Positions 51,008 to 60,344 of a stretch of 64,000 nucleotides of DNA are shown piece by piece. The DNA comes from Pilosibacter fragilis (GTDB lineage Bacteria; Bacillota; Clostridia; Lachnospirales; Lachnospiraceae): positions 207,067-271,066 of the forward strand of contig NZ_JAVYJB010000005.1 of NCBI RefSeq assembly GCF_032490495.1, written 5' to 3'. A model generated the notes under the pieces. The model worked only from the letters and a program-made list of their open reading frames with translations, was not told where the DNA came from and did no database searches. Made by a program: the position numbers and the translations under genes. The stretch's first letter is position 1, and the number at the start of each line of letters is the position of its first letter.

Positions 51008-51036
51008 TGGACAAATCCGCAAATATTTAGTATAAT
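51008..51036 (+). promoter_or_regulatory. Promoter of the F-ATPase operon
   Basis: TGGACA and TATAAT with a 17-bp spacer, 38 bp before atpZ. The upstream part of the gap 50767-51073 shows no other signal. Confidence 0.8.
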
Positions 51037-51073
51037 GGCGGTATGCGTTACGCGGTAAGTGAGGTGGGAGAAA

Positions 51074-51382
51074 ATGCGTCAGAAAAAAAACGGACTCGAA
51101 AACCTGGTGCTGATCACCCAGTTCGGACTCAATGTTGTGACACCGGTCCTTATCTGTGTGCTTCTCGGAAGCTGGATCGATAAAAAGACCGGACTTCATA
51201 CCGTTCTGATCTTTCTGATCCTGGGGGTTCTTTCGGGCGGCCTGAGTGCATATAAGATGGCGAAGCATATCGTAGACAGAGAGAAAGAAGACGAAGACAG
51301 GGAAAAGAAAGAGCAGGTAAAGCAGTGGGAGAGCCGTTTCGGAACCGGAGACGGTGCTGACCGTCCCAAAAGATGGCGGTGA
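51074..51382 (+). CDS. atpZ: AtpZ/AtpI-like assembly protein
   Basis: The protein has 102 residues with two membrane helices (LVLITQFGLNVVTPVLICVL and TVLIFLILGVLSGGLSAYKM) and a charged C-terminal tail. It belongs to the AtpZ family that accompanies F-ATPase operons and may help c-ring assembly or ion transport. The ATG at 51074 follows GAGGTGGGAG; the one 15 bp earlier is not used. First gene of the operon. Confidence 0.85.
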   Translation: MRQKKNGLENLVLITQFGLNVVTPVLICVLLGSWIDKKTGLHTVLIFLILGVLSGGLSAYKMAKHIVDREKEDEDREKKEQVKQWESRFGTGDGADRPKRWR

Positions 51383-51498
51383 CGGCCGAAGGGACGGCAA
51401 AGAAGACGGTACCCGTAAACGAAAGCGGAATATGAAGCAGCAGGGAACTGTCCGGCAGAAGACAGCCTCGGCAGGGTAATTGAAAGGGTGGAACAATC

Positions 51499-51885
51499 GT
51501 GAGTGATAAGACAAAGAGGCAGGTAGTGGGAATGAGCATCGGGATTCTGATCCATAATATGATCTTGCTTCTCATCTGCCTTATTTTTTTCCGAACCGTT
51601 CCGGTGATCGCCGGAGTGCTGATCGGAGCCGCGGCGGCGGAGGTACTGCTCATCAGTATCGCGAGATCCACGGAACTCTGTGTGGAATCGGCTGATGGGG
51701 CGTACAGCAGCAAAAAGATGGTGATCCATTCGCTGATCCGCAGCCTGTGCGCGGTAATACTGGTGTGCCTTTTATGGAAATTTACGACGATCAACCTTCT
51801 GGCGGTCGTTTTCGGCGCACTGGGATTGAAGACCGGAGCTTATGTGTATCCGGTACTTCAGAAACGAACCGACCGTAAGGCCTGA
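51499..51885 (+). CDS. atpI: ATP synthase subunit I-like protein
   Basis: The protein has 128 residues and four hydrophobic segments (IGILIHNMILLLICLIFF; PVIAGVLIGAAAAEVLLISI; LIRSLCAVILVCLLW; LLAVVFGALGLKTGAYVYPV). This is the AtpI arrangement between AtpZ and subunit a. It starts with GTG. Function is assistance in c-ring assembly by analogy. Confidence 0.8.
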   Translation: MSDKTKRQVVGMSIGILIHNMILLLICLIFFRTVPVIAGVLIGAAAAEVLLISIARSTELCVESADGAYSSKKMVIHSLIRSLCAVILVCLLWKFTTINLLAVVFGALGLKTGAYVYPVLQKRTDRKA

Positions 51886-51974
51886 GCTTCAGGCTTGACG
51901 GATAGAGCCTTATACGCTGCTGTTTTGGAACAGACAGCAGTCTTTCATGAGTCTTAAGGAAAGGAGGAAAAAGA

Positions 51975-52667
51975 ATGAGTGGTGGCAGTGGTGCTGATTT
52001 CATGATCCACGGGATCGTGAAATACCATCTCTTCGGTCATGAACTCTGGCTGACGACAACAACGGTCGGAATGACGATCGTTACGATCGTTCTGCTGATT
52101 CTGGTGATAGCCGCGAACCGTGCATTAAAACATGCAACGGATGTACCTGGAACATTCCAGAATATCATCGAATTCGGTATGGAAATGCTGGAAAATATGA
52201 CCACGGGGATTCTTGGCAGTTCAGCGAACCGGTTTGCGAACTATATCGGAACGATTTTTCTGTTTATTCTGTTCTGCAACCTGAGCGGTCTGTTCGGCCT
52301 GAGAACGGTTACTGCCGACTTTGGTGTTACGTTCCTTCTTGGTCTGGTCACGTTTGCGATCGTACAGTACCAGGGAATCAAAAATCATGGTGTCGGACAC
52401 TTTACGGGACTGTTTCAACCTCTCCCGGTGCTGTTCCCGATCAATCTGATCGGTGAATTTGCGAATCCGATCTCGATCTCCCTTCGTCTGTTCGCGAACA
52501 TGCTGTCCGGAGTTATTATCATGGGTCTCTGGTACGGAATGATGCCGGTCTTATTAAAAATCGGTATTCCGGCCGCACTTCATGTGTATTGCGACCTGTT
52601 TTCCGGATGTATCCAGACATACGTATTCTGCATGCTGACTATGGTCTATGTAAATGATAAACTGTAG
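51975..52667 (+). CDS. atpB: F-ATPase subunit a
   Basis: The protein has 230 residues, membrane-embedded stator that forms the ion half-channels. The essential Arg lies in the conserved PISISLRLFANMLSG stretch near residue 180. Other motifs are LPVLFPINLIGEFANPISIS. AAGGAGGAAA precedes the ATG. Confidence 0.96.
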   Translation: MSGGSGADFMIHGIVKYHLFGHELWLTTTTVGMTIVTIVLLILVIAANRALKHATDVPGTFQNIIEFGMEMLENMTTGILGSSANRFANYIGTIFLFILFCNLSGLFGLRTVTADFGVTFLLGLVTFAIVQYQGIKNHGVGHFTGLFQPLPVLFPINLIGEFANPISISLRLFANMLSGVIIMGLWYGMMPVLLKIGIPAALHVYCDLFSGCIQTYVFCMLTMVYVNDKL

Positions 52668-52780
52668 GAACGCAGGGCAGAACAGGGAAGGCAGGACCCC
52701 ATCGACGCAGTCGATCGGAAAGGATTTTGCCTGTAGCTGCGAATGACAGCTATAAAATTTTTTTACAGGAGGTTTTATCT

Positions 52781-53035
52781 ATGAATATTACAGGACAGGA
52801 TTTGATCCATGCTTGCTCAGCAATCGGCGCCGGTATCGCGATGATCGCCGGTATCGGACCTGGTGTTGGACAGGGTATCGCCGCTGGTTTCGGCGCATCT
52901 GCAGTCGGCCGCAACCCGGGCGCGAAATCTGATATTACATCGACCATGCTTCTTGGACAGGCCGTTGCCGAGACGACCGGTCTTTATGGTCTTGTTGTTG
53001 CCATTATCCTTATGTTCGTTAAGCCGTTCGGTTGA
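52781..53035 (+). CDS. atpE: F-ATPase subunit c, with a Na+-type ligand set
   Basis: The protein has 84 residues in two helices. Helix 1 has GIGPGVGQGIAAG with Gln31; helix 2 has GQAVAETTGLYGL with Val62, Glu64, Thr65, Thr66 and Tyr69. By alignment these are the Na+ ligands of Ilyobacter tartaricus subunit c (Gln32, Val63, Glu65, Ser66, Thr67, Tyr70). A predicted sodium-coupled rotor. The ATG at 52781 has AGGAGG upstream. Confidence 0.95.
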   Translation: MNITGQDLIHACSAIGAGIAMIAGIGPGVGQGIAAGFGASAVGRNPGAKSDITSTMLLGQAVAETTGLYGLVVAIILMFVKPFG

Positions 53036-53104
53036 TCCGGATATGGGAACAGGAAAAAACTTCCGGGTATGCGCGGAAGTTTGTAAAGGAGGCGAGATGA
53101 GACC

Positions 53105-53620
53105 TTGGAACGGTTAATAAATTTTGACCCTCAATGGATCAACGACATTGTGATCACGGGAATCAATATTTTTATCCTGTTCTTTGTAATGTCGTATTTC
53201 CTCTTTAATCCGGCGCGTGAAGTACTGGAAAAAAGAAGAAAACGGATCGCGGGTGATCTGGAAACGGCAAAGACAAGCCGCGAAGATGCGCTCGCGCTGA
53301 AAGCAGAGTATGAGGATAAAATAAAGTCCATCGACAAAGAGGCGCAGGAAATTCTCGACGCAGCGAGGAAAAAAGCGAAAAAGCAGGAAGCTGATATCTT
53401 AGCGGAAGCGAGAGAGGAAGCAAACCGCATCGTTGACCGGGCAAACCGGGAGATCGAGCTGGAGAAGAAGAAAGCGCTTGAGGACATGAAGACGGAGATC
53501 GTTTCCATTGCGTCCCTGATGGCAGAGAAGGCGGTTGCCGCTTCCATGGATGTAAAGATCCAGGATTCCCTGATCGAGGAGACTTTAAAGGAAATGGGTG
53601 AGAGCACATGGCAAAGTTAG
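53105..53620 (+). CDS. atpF: F-ATPase subunit b
   Basis: The protein has 171 residues. One membrane helix (TGINIFILFFVMSYFLF) and a long charged coiled coil (EKRRKRIAGDLETAKTSRED and on) form the peripheral stalk. Start is TTG at 53105: the nearby ATG at 53097 is out of frame. The end overlaps atpH by 13 bp. Confidence 0.93.
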   Translation: MERLINFDPQWINDIVITGINIFILFFVMSYFLFNPAREVLEKRRKRIAGDLETAKTSREDALALKAEYEDKIKSIDKEAQEILDAARKKAKKQEADILAEAREEANRIVDRANREIELEKKKALEDMKTEIVSIASLMAEKAVAASMDVKIQDSLIEETLKEMGESTWQS

Positions 53621-54156
53621 TGTCAAAGGTCTACGGCGACGCGCTGTTTGAAGCTGCCATGGAGCGGGATATGCTGTCGCCCGTATATGAGGAAGTACAG
53701 TCACTGCAGACGATCCTCATGGAGAATGCAGACCTTGTACAATTTTTGAACCATCCGCAGATCATAAAAGAAGAGAAGTTAAAGGTCGTGGAAAATATCT
53801 TTAAAGGAAGAGTTTCCGATGACCTGATGGGATTTCTTGAGACCGTGATCGAAAAGGGACGGCAGAAGGAACTCCCGAAGATCCTCGACTATTTTGTGAA
53901 TCGTGTAAAGGAATATAAAAAGATCGGTATCGTAACTGTCACAAGCGCGGTGGAGCTCTCCGCGGAGCAGAAGGCCCATACGGAGGCGAAGCTTTTGGAG
54001 ACCACAGCTTTTGTGAGTCTGGAAGTTACCTATAGCGTCGATCCTGCGATCCTCGGCGGACTCGTGATCAGGATCGGTGACCGTGTGGTGGACAGCAGCA
54101 TCAGGACAAGACTCGGTGAGATCCGGAGAGACTTAATGAAGCTGCAGCTGGCGTGA
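53608..54156 (+). CDS. atpH: F-ATPase subunit delta
   Basis: The protein has 182 residues and connects the stalk to the F1 head. It starts MAKLVSKVYGDALFEAAMER and ends with DPAILGGLVIRIGDRVVDSS-IRTRLGEI, the OSCP/delta signature. It overlaps atpF. Confidence 0.95.
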   Translation: MAKLVSKVYGDALFEAAMERDMLSPVYEEVQSLQTILMENADLVQFLNHPQIIKEEKLKVVENIFKGRVSDDLMGFLETVIEKGRQKELPKILDYFVNRVKEYKKIGIVTVTSAVELSAEQKAHTEAKLLETTAFVSLEVTYSVDPAILGGLVIRIGDRVVDSSIRTRLGEIRRDLMKLQLA

Positions 54157-54203
54157 TCCCGGCGGATCCGGGACCGGAAACAGCAGTCCGGCAGCAGAAA
54201 TAA

Positions 54204-54217
54204 TACTGAACAGTTAC
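54204..54217. repeat. Solo end of an A0-type element
   Basis: TACTGAACAGTTAC is identical to the right end of the mobile element copy A0 (5300-5313). It stands alone in the atpH-atpA gap with no matching left end, so it may be chance or a remnant. Confidence 0.25.
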
Positions 54218-54254
54218 GTGATGAAATGGAAAAGAAAGAAGGTGCAGACCTCAA

Positions 54255-55757
54255 ATGAATTTAAAACCAGAAGAGATCAGCTCGGTCATCAAAGAGCAGA
54301 TCGAAAGATATTCGACGAAGCTGGAAGTCTCTGACGTGGGTACTGTCATCCAGGTAGCGGACGGCATTACACGAATCCACGGTCTTGAGAATGCCATGCA
54401 GGGAGAACTTCTGGAATTTCCGGGAGAGGTTTACGGCATGGTGTTAAACCTTGAGGAGGACAACGTCGGAGCGGTTCTGCTCGGTGATTCCTCAAGCATC
54501 AGTGAGGGAGACACCGTAAAGACGACAGGACGTGTCGTTGAGGTTCCTGTGGGCGATGCCATGACAGGACGTGTCGTGAATGCCTTAGGACAGCCTATCG
54601 ATGGAAAAGGTCCGATCCTTACGGATAAATTCAGAAAGATCGAGCGTGTTGCCCACGGTGTTATCGAGAGAAAATCCGTAGATACCCCGCTTCAGACAGG
54701 TATCAAGGCGATCGATGCCATGGTTCCGATCGGACGCGGACAGCGTGAGCTTATTATCGGCGACCGTCAGACTGGTAAGACGGCGATCGCGATCGATACG
54801 ATTATTAACCAGAAGGGACAGGGAGTTCACTGCATTTATGTTGCAATTGGACAGAAAGCATCAACAGTTGCGACAATCGTGAAAACTCTTGAGGAGTTTG
54901 GCGCGATGGATTACACGACACTTGTCGTATCCACAGCTTCTGACCTTGCCCCGTTACAGTATATTGCCCCGTATTCCGGCTGCGCAATCGGTGAAGAGTG
55001 GATGGAGAACGGCGAGGATGTGCTTGTCGTTTACGATGACTTAAGTAAGCATGCGGCGGCGTACCGTACCCTGTCCCTGCTTCTTAAGAGACCGCCGGGA
55101 CGTGAGGCATATCCGGGCGATGTTTTCTATCTGCATTCCAGACTGTTAGAGCGCGCGTCCAGACTTTCCGATGACCTTGGCGGCGGTTCCCTTACCGCAC
55201 TTCCGATCATTGAGACGCAGGCGGGTGACGTATCGGCCTACATTCCGACAAACGTCATCTCCATCACAGACGGACAGATCTACTTAGAGACCGAGATGTT
55301 CAACTCCGGTTTCCGTCCGGCGATCAACGCGGGTCTTTCTGTATCCCGAGTTGGCGGCGCGGCACAGATCAAGGCGATGAAGAAGATCGCTGCCCCGATC
55401 CGTGTGGAGCTTGCCCAGTACCGCGAGCTCGCTTCCTTTGCCCAGTTCGGTTCCGAGCTTGACGCCAGCACAAAGGAACAGCTTGCCCAGGGCGAACGCA
55501 TCCGTGAAGTTTTAAAGCAGCCGCAGTATCAGCCGATGCCGGTCGAGTATCAGGTCATCATTATCTACGCGGCGACAAAGAAATATCTCCTCGATATTCC
55601 GACAAATCAGGTTCTTGATTTTGAGAAAGAGCTGTTTAAGTTTATCGATACAAAGTATCCGGAGATTCCGGCAAGCATCCGCGAGGCAAAGCAGATGACA
55701 CCGGAGACTGAAGAATTGCTGAAAAAAGCTATTGAAGAGTGCAAGGCAGCAAGATAA
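54255..55757 (+). CDS. atpA: F-ATPase subunit alpha
   Basis: The protein has 500 residues, the non-catalytic nucleotide-binding subunit. Walker A is IIGDRQTGKTAIAID near residue 170; VVYDDLSKHAAAYRTLSLLL and RPPGREAYPGDVFYLHSRLL with the Arg finger region follow. Length and order match the family. GAAAGAAGGTG precedes the ATG. Confidence 0.97.
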   Translation: MNLKPEEISSVIKEQIERYSTKLEVSDVGTVIQVADGITRIHGLENAMQGELLEFPGEVYGMVLNLEEDNVGAVLLGDSSSISEGDTVKTTGRVVEVPVGDAMTGRVVNALGQPIDGKGPILTDKFRKIERVAHGVIERKSVDTPLQTGIKAIDAMVPIGRGQRELIIGDRQTGKTAIAIDTIINQKGQGVHCIYVAIGQKASTVATIVKTLEEFGAMDYTTLVVSTASDLAPLQYIAPYSGCAIGEEWMENGEDVLVVYDDLSKHAAAYRTLSLLLKRPPGREAYPGDVFYLHSRLLERASRLSDDLGGGSLTALPIIETQAGDVSAYIPTNVISITDGQIYLETEMFNSGFRPAINAGLSVSRVGGAAQIKAMKKIAAPIRVELAQYRELASFAQFGSELDASTKEQLAQGERIREVLKQPQYQPMPVEYQVIIIYAATKKYLLDIPTNQVLDFEKELFKFIDTKYPEIPASIREAKQMTPETEELLKKAIEECKAAR

Positions 55758-55772
55758 GGCAGGTGATGTATC

Positions 55773-56648
55773 ATGGCAACCATGAGAGATATTAAACGAA
55801 GGAAATCCAGTATTGAGAGTACCGAGCAGATTACCAAAGCCATGAAACTTGTTGCCACTGTAAAACTCCAGAAATCCAGAACGAAGGCGGAAAATTCGAG
55901 ATTGTACTTCAATCTGATGTACCAGACGATCCAGGAGATGCTGAAGAAATCCACCGGGATCCGGCACCGCTATTTAAAGAGCGGGGATTCGACGAAAAAG
56001 GCAGTTATCGTCGTTTCTTCCAATCGCGGACTTGCCGGCGGATATAACTCCAACATCATCCGTCTCGTGACGGAGAGTGGGATCCCGAAAGAGGACGCCC
56101 TCATCTTCGCAATCGGGCGGAAAGGACGCGACGGACTCGCAAGGAAAGGCTATGAGATCAAAGCGGATTACTCCGATGTGATCGACGAGCCGCTTTACTC
56201 CGACGCGCAGCAGATCTCAAAAGAGCTTTTAGCCATGTTTGAGAAGAATGAGATCGGAGAGATCTATCTGGCGTACACGGCGTTCAAAAATACCGTAAGC
56301 CAGATCCCGACGTTCTTAAAGCTTCTGCCGGTGGATCTTGCGGCAGCAGGGCCAAAGGGCGAAGTAAAAGAAGAAAAGCCGGATCTTCTCATTATGAACT
56401 ATGAGCCGGACGAGGACGAAGTTCTGGATGCAATTATTCCGAAGTATGTGAGCAGCCTGATCTACGGGGCATTCTTGGAGGCCGTTGCCAGTGAGAACGG
56501 CGCGCGAATGACTGCAATGGATTCGGCGACGAACAACGCGGAAGAGATGATCGAAAAACTGTCGCTGCAGTACAACCGTGCGCGTCAGGGATCTATCACT
56601 CAGGAGTTGACAGAGATCATCGCGGGCGCGAATGCCATCGATGGTTAA
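55773..56648 (+). CDS. atpG: F-ATPase subunit gamma
   Basis: The protein has 291 residues, the central shaft. It begins MATMRDIKRRKSSIESTEQI-TKAMKLVATVKLQK and ends MTAMDSATNNAEEMIEKLSL-QYNRARQGSITQELTEI, both hallmark segments. Confidence 0.96.
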   Translation: MATMRDIKRRKSSIESTEQITKAMKLVATVKLQKSRTKAENSRLYFNLMYQTIQEMLKKSTGIRHRYLKSGDSTKKAVIVVSSNRGLAGGYNSNIIRLVTESGIPKEDALIFAIGRKGRDGLARKGYEIKADYSDVIDEPLYSDAQQISKELLAMFEKNEIGEIYLAYTAFKNTVSQIPTFLKLLPVDLAAAGPKGEVKEEKPDLLIMNYEPDEDEVLDAIIPKYVSSLIYGAFLEAVASENGARMTAMDSATNNAEEMIEKLSLQYNRARQGSITQELTEIIAGANAIDG

Positions 56649-56810
56649 AAAGAAATATGAGTAATTATTTGGCAGACTTGCGTACTTGCGGTGCTGGAGG
56701 TAAAAGACAGCATACAGGAGACAGAAATCAGTCAACATAATGTGCTGGAATGGATTTTTACCGCTGGCCTGAGTGGCTGAATAGTTATGATAGAGACAAG
56801 GAGAAGTGAG

Positions 56811-58202
56811 ATGGCAGAGAAAAACATTGGTAAAATTACTCAGGTCATCAGTGCCGTTCTGGATATCAAATTTCCCCAGGGCGGGCTGCCTGAGATCAAT
56901 GACGCCATTGAGATCACCACAAAGGATGGCGGGGTCCTCACGGTTGAGGTTGCCCAGCATCTCGGTGATGATACGGTAAGATGCATCGCTCTCGGTCCCA
57001 CCGACGGTCTTGTCCGCGGCATGGATGCCGTAGCGACCGGCGGACCGATCATGGTGCCGGTCGGTGAGCAGACACTTGGAAGAATTTTCAATGTTCTGGG
57101 ACAGCCGATCGACAATAAAGAAGCTCCGAAGACGGAGAAAAAGCTCCCGATCCACCGCAAAGCCCCGAGCTTTGAGGAACAGTCCACAGAGACAGAGATC
57201 CTTGAGACAGGTATCAAGGTCGTTGACCTTCTCTGCCCGTACCAGAAAGGTGGAAAGATCGGTCTGTTTGGCGGTGCCGGTGTAGGTAAGACAGTCCTGA
57301 TTCAGGAGCTGATCCGAAATATTGCGACAGAGCATGGTGGATATTCCGTATTTACAGGCGTTGGTGAGCGTACCCGTGAGGGAAATGACCTTTACTATGA
57401 AATGTCCGATTCGGGCGTTATCAATAAGACGACCATGGTGTTCGGCCAGATGAACGAACCGCCGGGATCCCGTATGCGTGTGGGCCTTACCGGTCTTACC
57501 ATGGCAGAATATTTCCGTGACGAAGGCGGAAAAGATGTGCTGTTATTCATCGACAATATCTTCCGTTTCAGTCAGGCTGGTTCCGAGGTATCAGCGCTGC
57601 TCGGACGTATGCCGTCAGCCGTAGGTTACCAGCCGACTTTACAGACAGAGATGGGTGCCCTCCAGGAGCGGATCACCTCCACAAAGAACGGTTCCATCAC
57701 GTCTGTGCAGGCAGTTTACGTTCCGGCCGATGACTTAACAGACCCGGCTCCGGCAAATACCTTTACCCATCTGGACGCGACGACCGTACTCAGCCGTTCC
57801 ATCGTAGAGCTTGGTATTTATCCGGCTGTAGATCCGCTTGAGTCTACGTCCCGTATCCTTGATCCGCGTATTGTTGGTGAGGAGCATTATAAGGTTGCCC
57901 GCGGCGTACAGGAAGTGCTGCAGAGATATAAAGAACTTCAGGATATTATCGCAATGCTCGGTATGGATGAGCTTTCCGAGGAAGATAAGCTTACCGTATC
58001 CCGTGCGAGAAAGATCCAGAGATTCTTATCCCAGCCGTTCTTCGTAGCCGGACAGTTTACCGGTCTGGAAGGCCGCTATGTTCCGCTTTCCGAGACGATC
58101 CAGGGCTTCAAGGAGATCCTCGAAGGCAAACATGACGATATTCCGGAGAATCTGTTCCTCAACGCAGGAAATATTGATGATGTTCTCGCCCGCGTGAAAT
58201 AG
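56811..58202 (+). CDS. atpD: F-ATPase subunit beta
   Basis: The protein has 463 residues, the catalytic subunit. Walker A is GLFGGAGVGKTVLIQEL, the catalytic Glu is in GVGERTREGNDLY, and Walker B is VLLFIDNIFRFSQAGSEVSA. AAGGAGAAGTGAG precedes ATG 56811; the earlier in-frame codon at 56787 is not used. A 162-bp gap with no signal separates it from atpG. Confidence 0.97.
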   Translation: MAEKNIGKITQVISAVLDIKFPQGGLPEINDAIEITTKDGGVLTVEVAQHLGDDTVRCIALGPTDGLVRGMDAVATGGPIMVPVGEQTLGRIFNVLGQPIDNKEAPKTEKKLPIHRKAPSFEEQSTETEILETGIKVVDLLCPYQKGGKIGLFGGAGVGKTVLIQELIRNIATEHGGYSVFTGVGERTREGNDLYYEMSDSGVINKTTMVFGQMNEPPGSRMRVGLTGLTMAEYFRDEGGKDVLLFIDNIFRFSQAGSEVSALLGRMPSAVGYQPTLQTEMGALQERITSTKNGSITSVQAVYVPADDLTDPAPANTFTHLDATTVLSRSIVELGIYPAVDPLESTSRILDPRIVGEEHYKVARGVQEVLQRYKELQDIIAMLGMDELSEEDKLTVSRARKIQRFLSQPFFVAGQFTGLEGRYVPLSETIQGFKEILEGKHDDIPENLFLNAGNIDDVLARVK

Positions 58203-58213
58203 GGGGTGTGGAC

Positions 58214-58618
58214 ATGGCGGAAATGATGAGACTTCAGATCGTTACGCCGGATGAGGCGTTTTTCGACGGAGAGGTTTCGATGGTGGAGCTCAACACGGCA
58301 GACGGGGAAGCCGGAATCTATCCGAAGCATATCCCGATGGTCGTCGCGGTTGCACCGGGCGTTCTTAAGATCCACGGGGCAGACGGCGTGAAAAAAGCGG
58401 CGCTGCTTTCCGGATTTTTACAGATCCTGCCGGAGAAGGTAACGATCCTCGCGGAATCCTGCGAGTGGCCGGAAAACATCGATGGCAAGAGAGCCAATGA
58501 AGCCAGGATCCGCGCAGAGAGACGTCTGGCGGAAAAGAATCCACAGACCGATATTGACCGCGCTGAAGCCGCTTTGAAGCGGGCGCTGGTGAGACTGTCG
58601 CTGGTGGATGGAAACTAA
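58214..58618 (+). CDS. atpC: F-ATPase subunit epsilon
   Basis: The protein has 134 residues. The beta-sandwich (RLQIVTPDEAFFDGEVSMVE, LNTADGEAGIYPKHIPMVVA) is followed by a two-helix domain with the Ala/Arg-rich ANEARIRAERRLAEK. It is the last gene of the operon; AGGGGGTG precedes ATG 58214. Confidence 0.94.
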   Translation: MAEMMRLQIVTPDEAFFDGEVSMVELNTADGEAGIYPKHIPMVVAVAPGVLKIHGADGVKKAALLSGFLQILPEKVTILAESCEWPENIDGKRANEARIRAERRLAEKNPQTDIDRAEAALKRALVRLSLVDGN

Positions 58619-58645
58619 AGATAGAACTGTGAAACGCAGTGGAAA

Positions 58646-58716
58646 ATAAAACAGCATGTCGGGAAGAACGCTTGTAAGAAGGACTTACAGGAGACTTTCC
58701 GGCATGCTGTTTTATT
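58646..58716. terminator. Large terminator after the F-ATPase operon
   Basis: AAAACAGCATGTCGGG and the TTCCGGCATGCTGTTTT half form a long stem containing an inner CTTGTAAG/CTTACAG hairpin. It can end both the ATPase operon and the convergent M20 gene. Confidence 0.75.
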
Positions 58717-58754
58717 TTATGATGTTGGAGACAAAAGGTATTTTGGCGCGGAGC

Positions 58755-60017
58755 TTATTTTTTCCGCCTGGAAAGCAGCGGCTCACTTACCCCATCGAGT
58801 CCCACAAGCGCGAAGATCGCCGCAAGGACTCTCTGAGATCCCTTATAGGCGTCTTTGCTGTCGTACCACTCGTCAACGGAATGGCAGGCACCGCCTTTTC
58901 CGCCTCCGCCGACGCAGATCGCAGGGATTCCGAGGCTGATCGGGATATTTGCATCGGTACTTCCTGCGCTTTCGAATTCTACATCTTCGCCGCATGCCTG
59001 GAACGCAGAGGCTGTGGCGCTCACGATCTCACAGTCCTTCGGCTGGCTTCCTGCCGGACGGTTTCCGATCTGTTTTACATCCACTGTGATACGTCCGTTG
59101 TGATCGAAGCTGTCCTTAGATTCTTCGTAGGAACGCTCGGTTTCCCAACGGTTATTTTCATCCTCAACTGCACGTTTGATGCACTCCTGAAGCTTTGCAT
59201 CAAGCTCTTCAAGCTCCTTTAAGCCGTTGGAACGGATATCGACAAGCATGGAACACTCATACGCGATGGCATTGATGGAGGTTCCGCCGTTTACGACACC
59301 GACGGAGAAGGTAGTCTTCGGTTCTCTCGGGGTGCGGAGCTCAGAGATATAGGAGATGGCGCGGCCCATGGCAAAGATCGGGTTTACAAGACCGAAGGCG
59401 CCGAAGGAATGTCCCCCCGGTCCGCGGAAGGTTACCTCGTAGCGGTGGCTTCCGGTGCCGCCGTGGCAGATCAGGCAGCCTGCACCGTCAACGGAGATAA
59501 AACCGTCAACCTTATCAGCGTTTTTCGAGAAGAAGTGGCGCATGCCGCGGAGGTCTCCGAGACCTTCCTCACCGACGTTGCCGCCGATAATGATATCTCC
59601 GACCGGTTTTAAGCCGGATTCTTTGATGGCTCTTGCCAGCGTAAGGATCTCAGCCAGTCCGCGGGTATCATCGCCGATTCCGGGTGCGTAGATCTTTGTT
59701 CCTTCGCGTTTCACCGGGAGCGGAGTTTCCGGCGGGAATACAGTGTCCAGATGAGCGGAGACATAGAGAGTCGGACCGTTTCCGGTTCCATGGATATGGG
59801 CGTACACGTTGTGGACCTCGTCCATCACCGGATCGAGACCTGCCTCGGTCAGAAGCTCTTTAAAACGGATCGCGCGCTTCTCCTCAAATGGGCTGAAGGA
59901 GGAGATCTGAACAAGCTCGATCTGCTGGTCGATGGTGTGCGCTTCATCCTGTTTCAGGTATTCGAAGGCGTGAGCCATCTTGTCGGACGTTATAAGTGTC
60001 TGAATCGCTTCTTTCAT
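58755..60017 (-). CDS. M20-family peptidase (PepT/ArgE-like)
   Basis: The protein has 420 residues. Motifs for two metals: LYVSAHLDTVFPPE, PGIGDDTRGLAEILTLARA, GGNVGEEGLGDLRGMRHFF with the catalytic Glu, and SVDGAG. GGKGGACHSVDEWYDSKDA holds the last His. Visible dimerisation domain in between. It probably hydrolyses small peptides or N-acyl amino acids. ATG 60017 is preceded by AAAGGATGG. The third M20 enzyme of the window. Confidence 0.9.
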   Translation of the reverse strand: MKEAIQTLITSDKMAHAFEYLKQDEAHTIDQQIELVQISSFSPFEEKRAIRFKELLTEAGLDPVMDEVHNVYAHIHGTGNGPTLYVSAHLDTVFPPETPLPVKREGTKIYAPGIGDDTRGLAEILTLARAIKESGLKPVGDIIIGGNVGEEGLGDLRGMRHFFSKNADKVDGFISVDGAGCLICHGGTGSHRYEVTFRGPGGHSFGAFGLVNPIFAMGRAISYISELRTPREPKTTFSVGVVNGGTSINAIAYECSMLVDIRSNGLKELEELDAKLQECIKRAVEDENNRWETERSYEESKDSFDHNGRITVDVKQIGNRPAGSQPKDCEIVSATASAFQACGEDVEFESAGSTDANIPISLGIPAICVGGGGKGGACHSVDEWYDSKDAYKGSQRVLAAIFALVGLDGVSEPLLSRRKK

Positions 60018-60251
60018 GTGGGAACCATCCTTTCGATTTGTATATGATAGAAATATCATAGCGCGAAAAAGAAAATTTGTAAATAAAACAGAGAAAACTA
60101 ATAATTCTGTAAGTATAGTTTATATAGGAAATATCGTCAGATAACAAAAGGGAAAAGAGGGCAGAAAAAAAGTATCGGTTTGAATGAGCCGGGAGTAAAA
60201 AATAAAAAGGACGGGGAAATGTGTGCGGGACAGGCTGTAGAAAAAATAAAA

Positions 60252-60306
60252 AGCAGGTTCTGAAACGATAGCGGAGATGAACCGCATACCGGAGCAGAAC
60301 CTGCAA
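60252..60306 (-). terminator. Terminator of uraA
   Basis: GCAGGTTCTG and CAGAACCTGC pair on the minus strand, followed by TTTTTATTTTTT, 40 bp after uraA. Confidence 0.85.
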
Positions 60307-60344
60307 GTTTACGTTTTATTCCAGATGGTTACACTTAGTTACTT

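Noticed and set aside
56316..57335. A 339-residue minus-strand frame spanning atpG and atpD
   Set aside because: It crosses two well-defined ATPase genes and their gap and has no domain or start signal.
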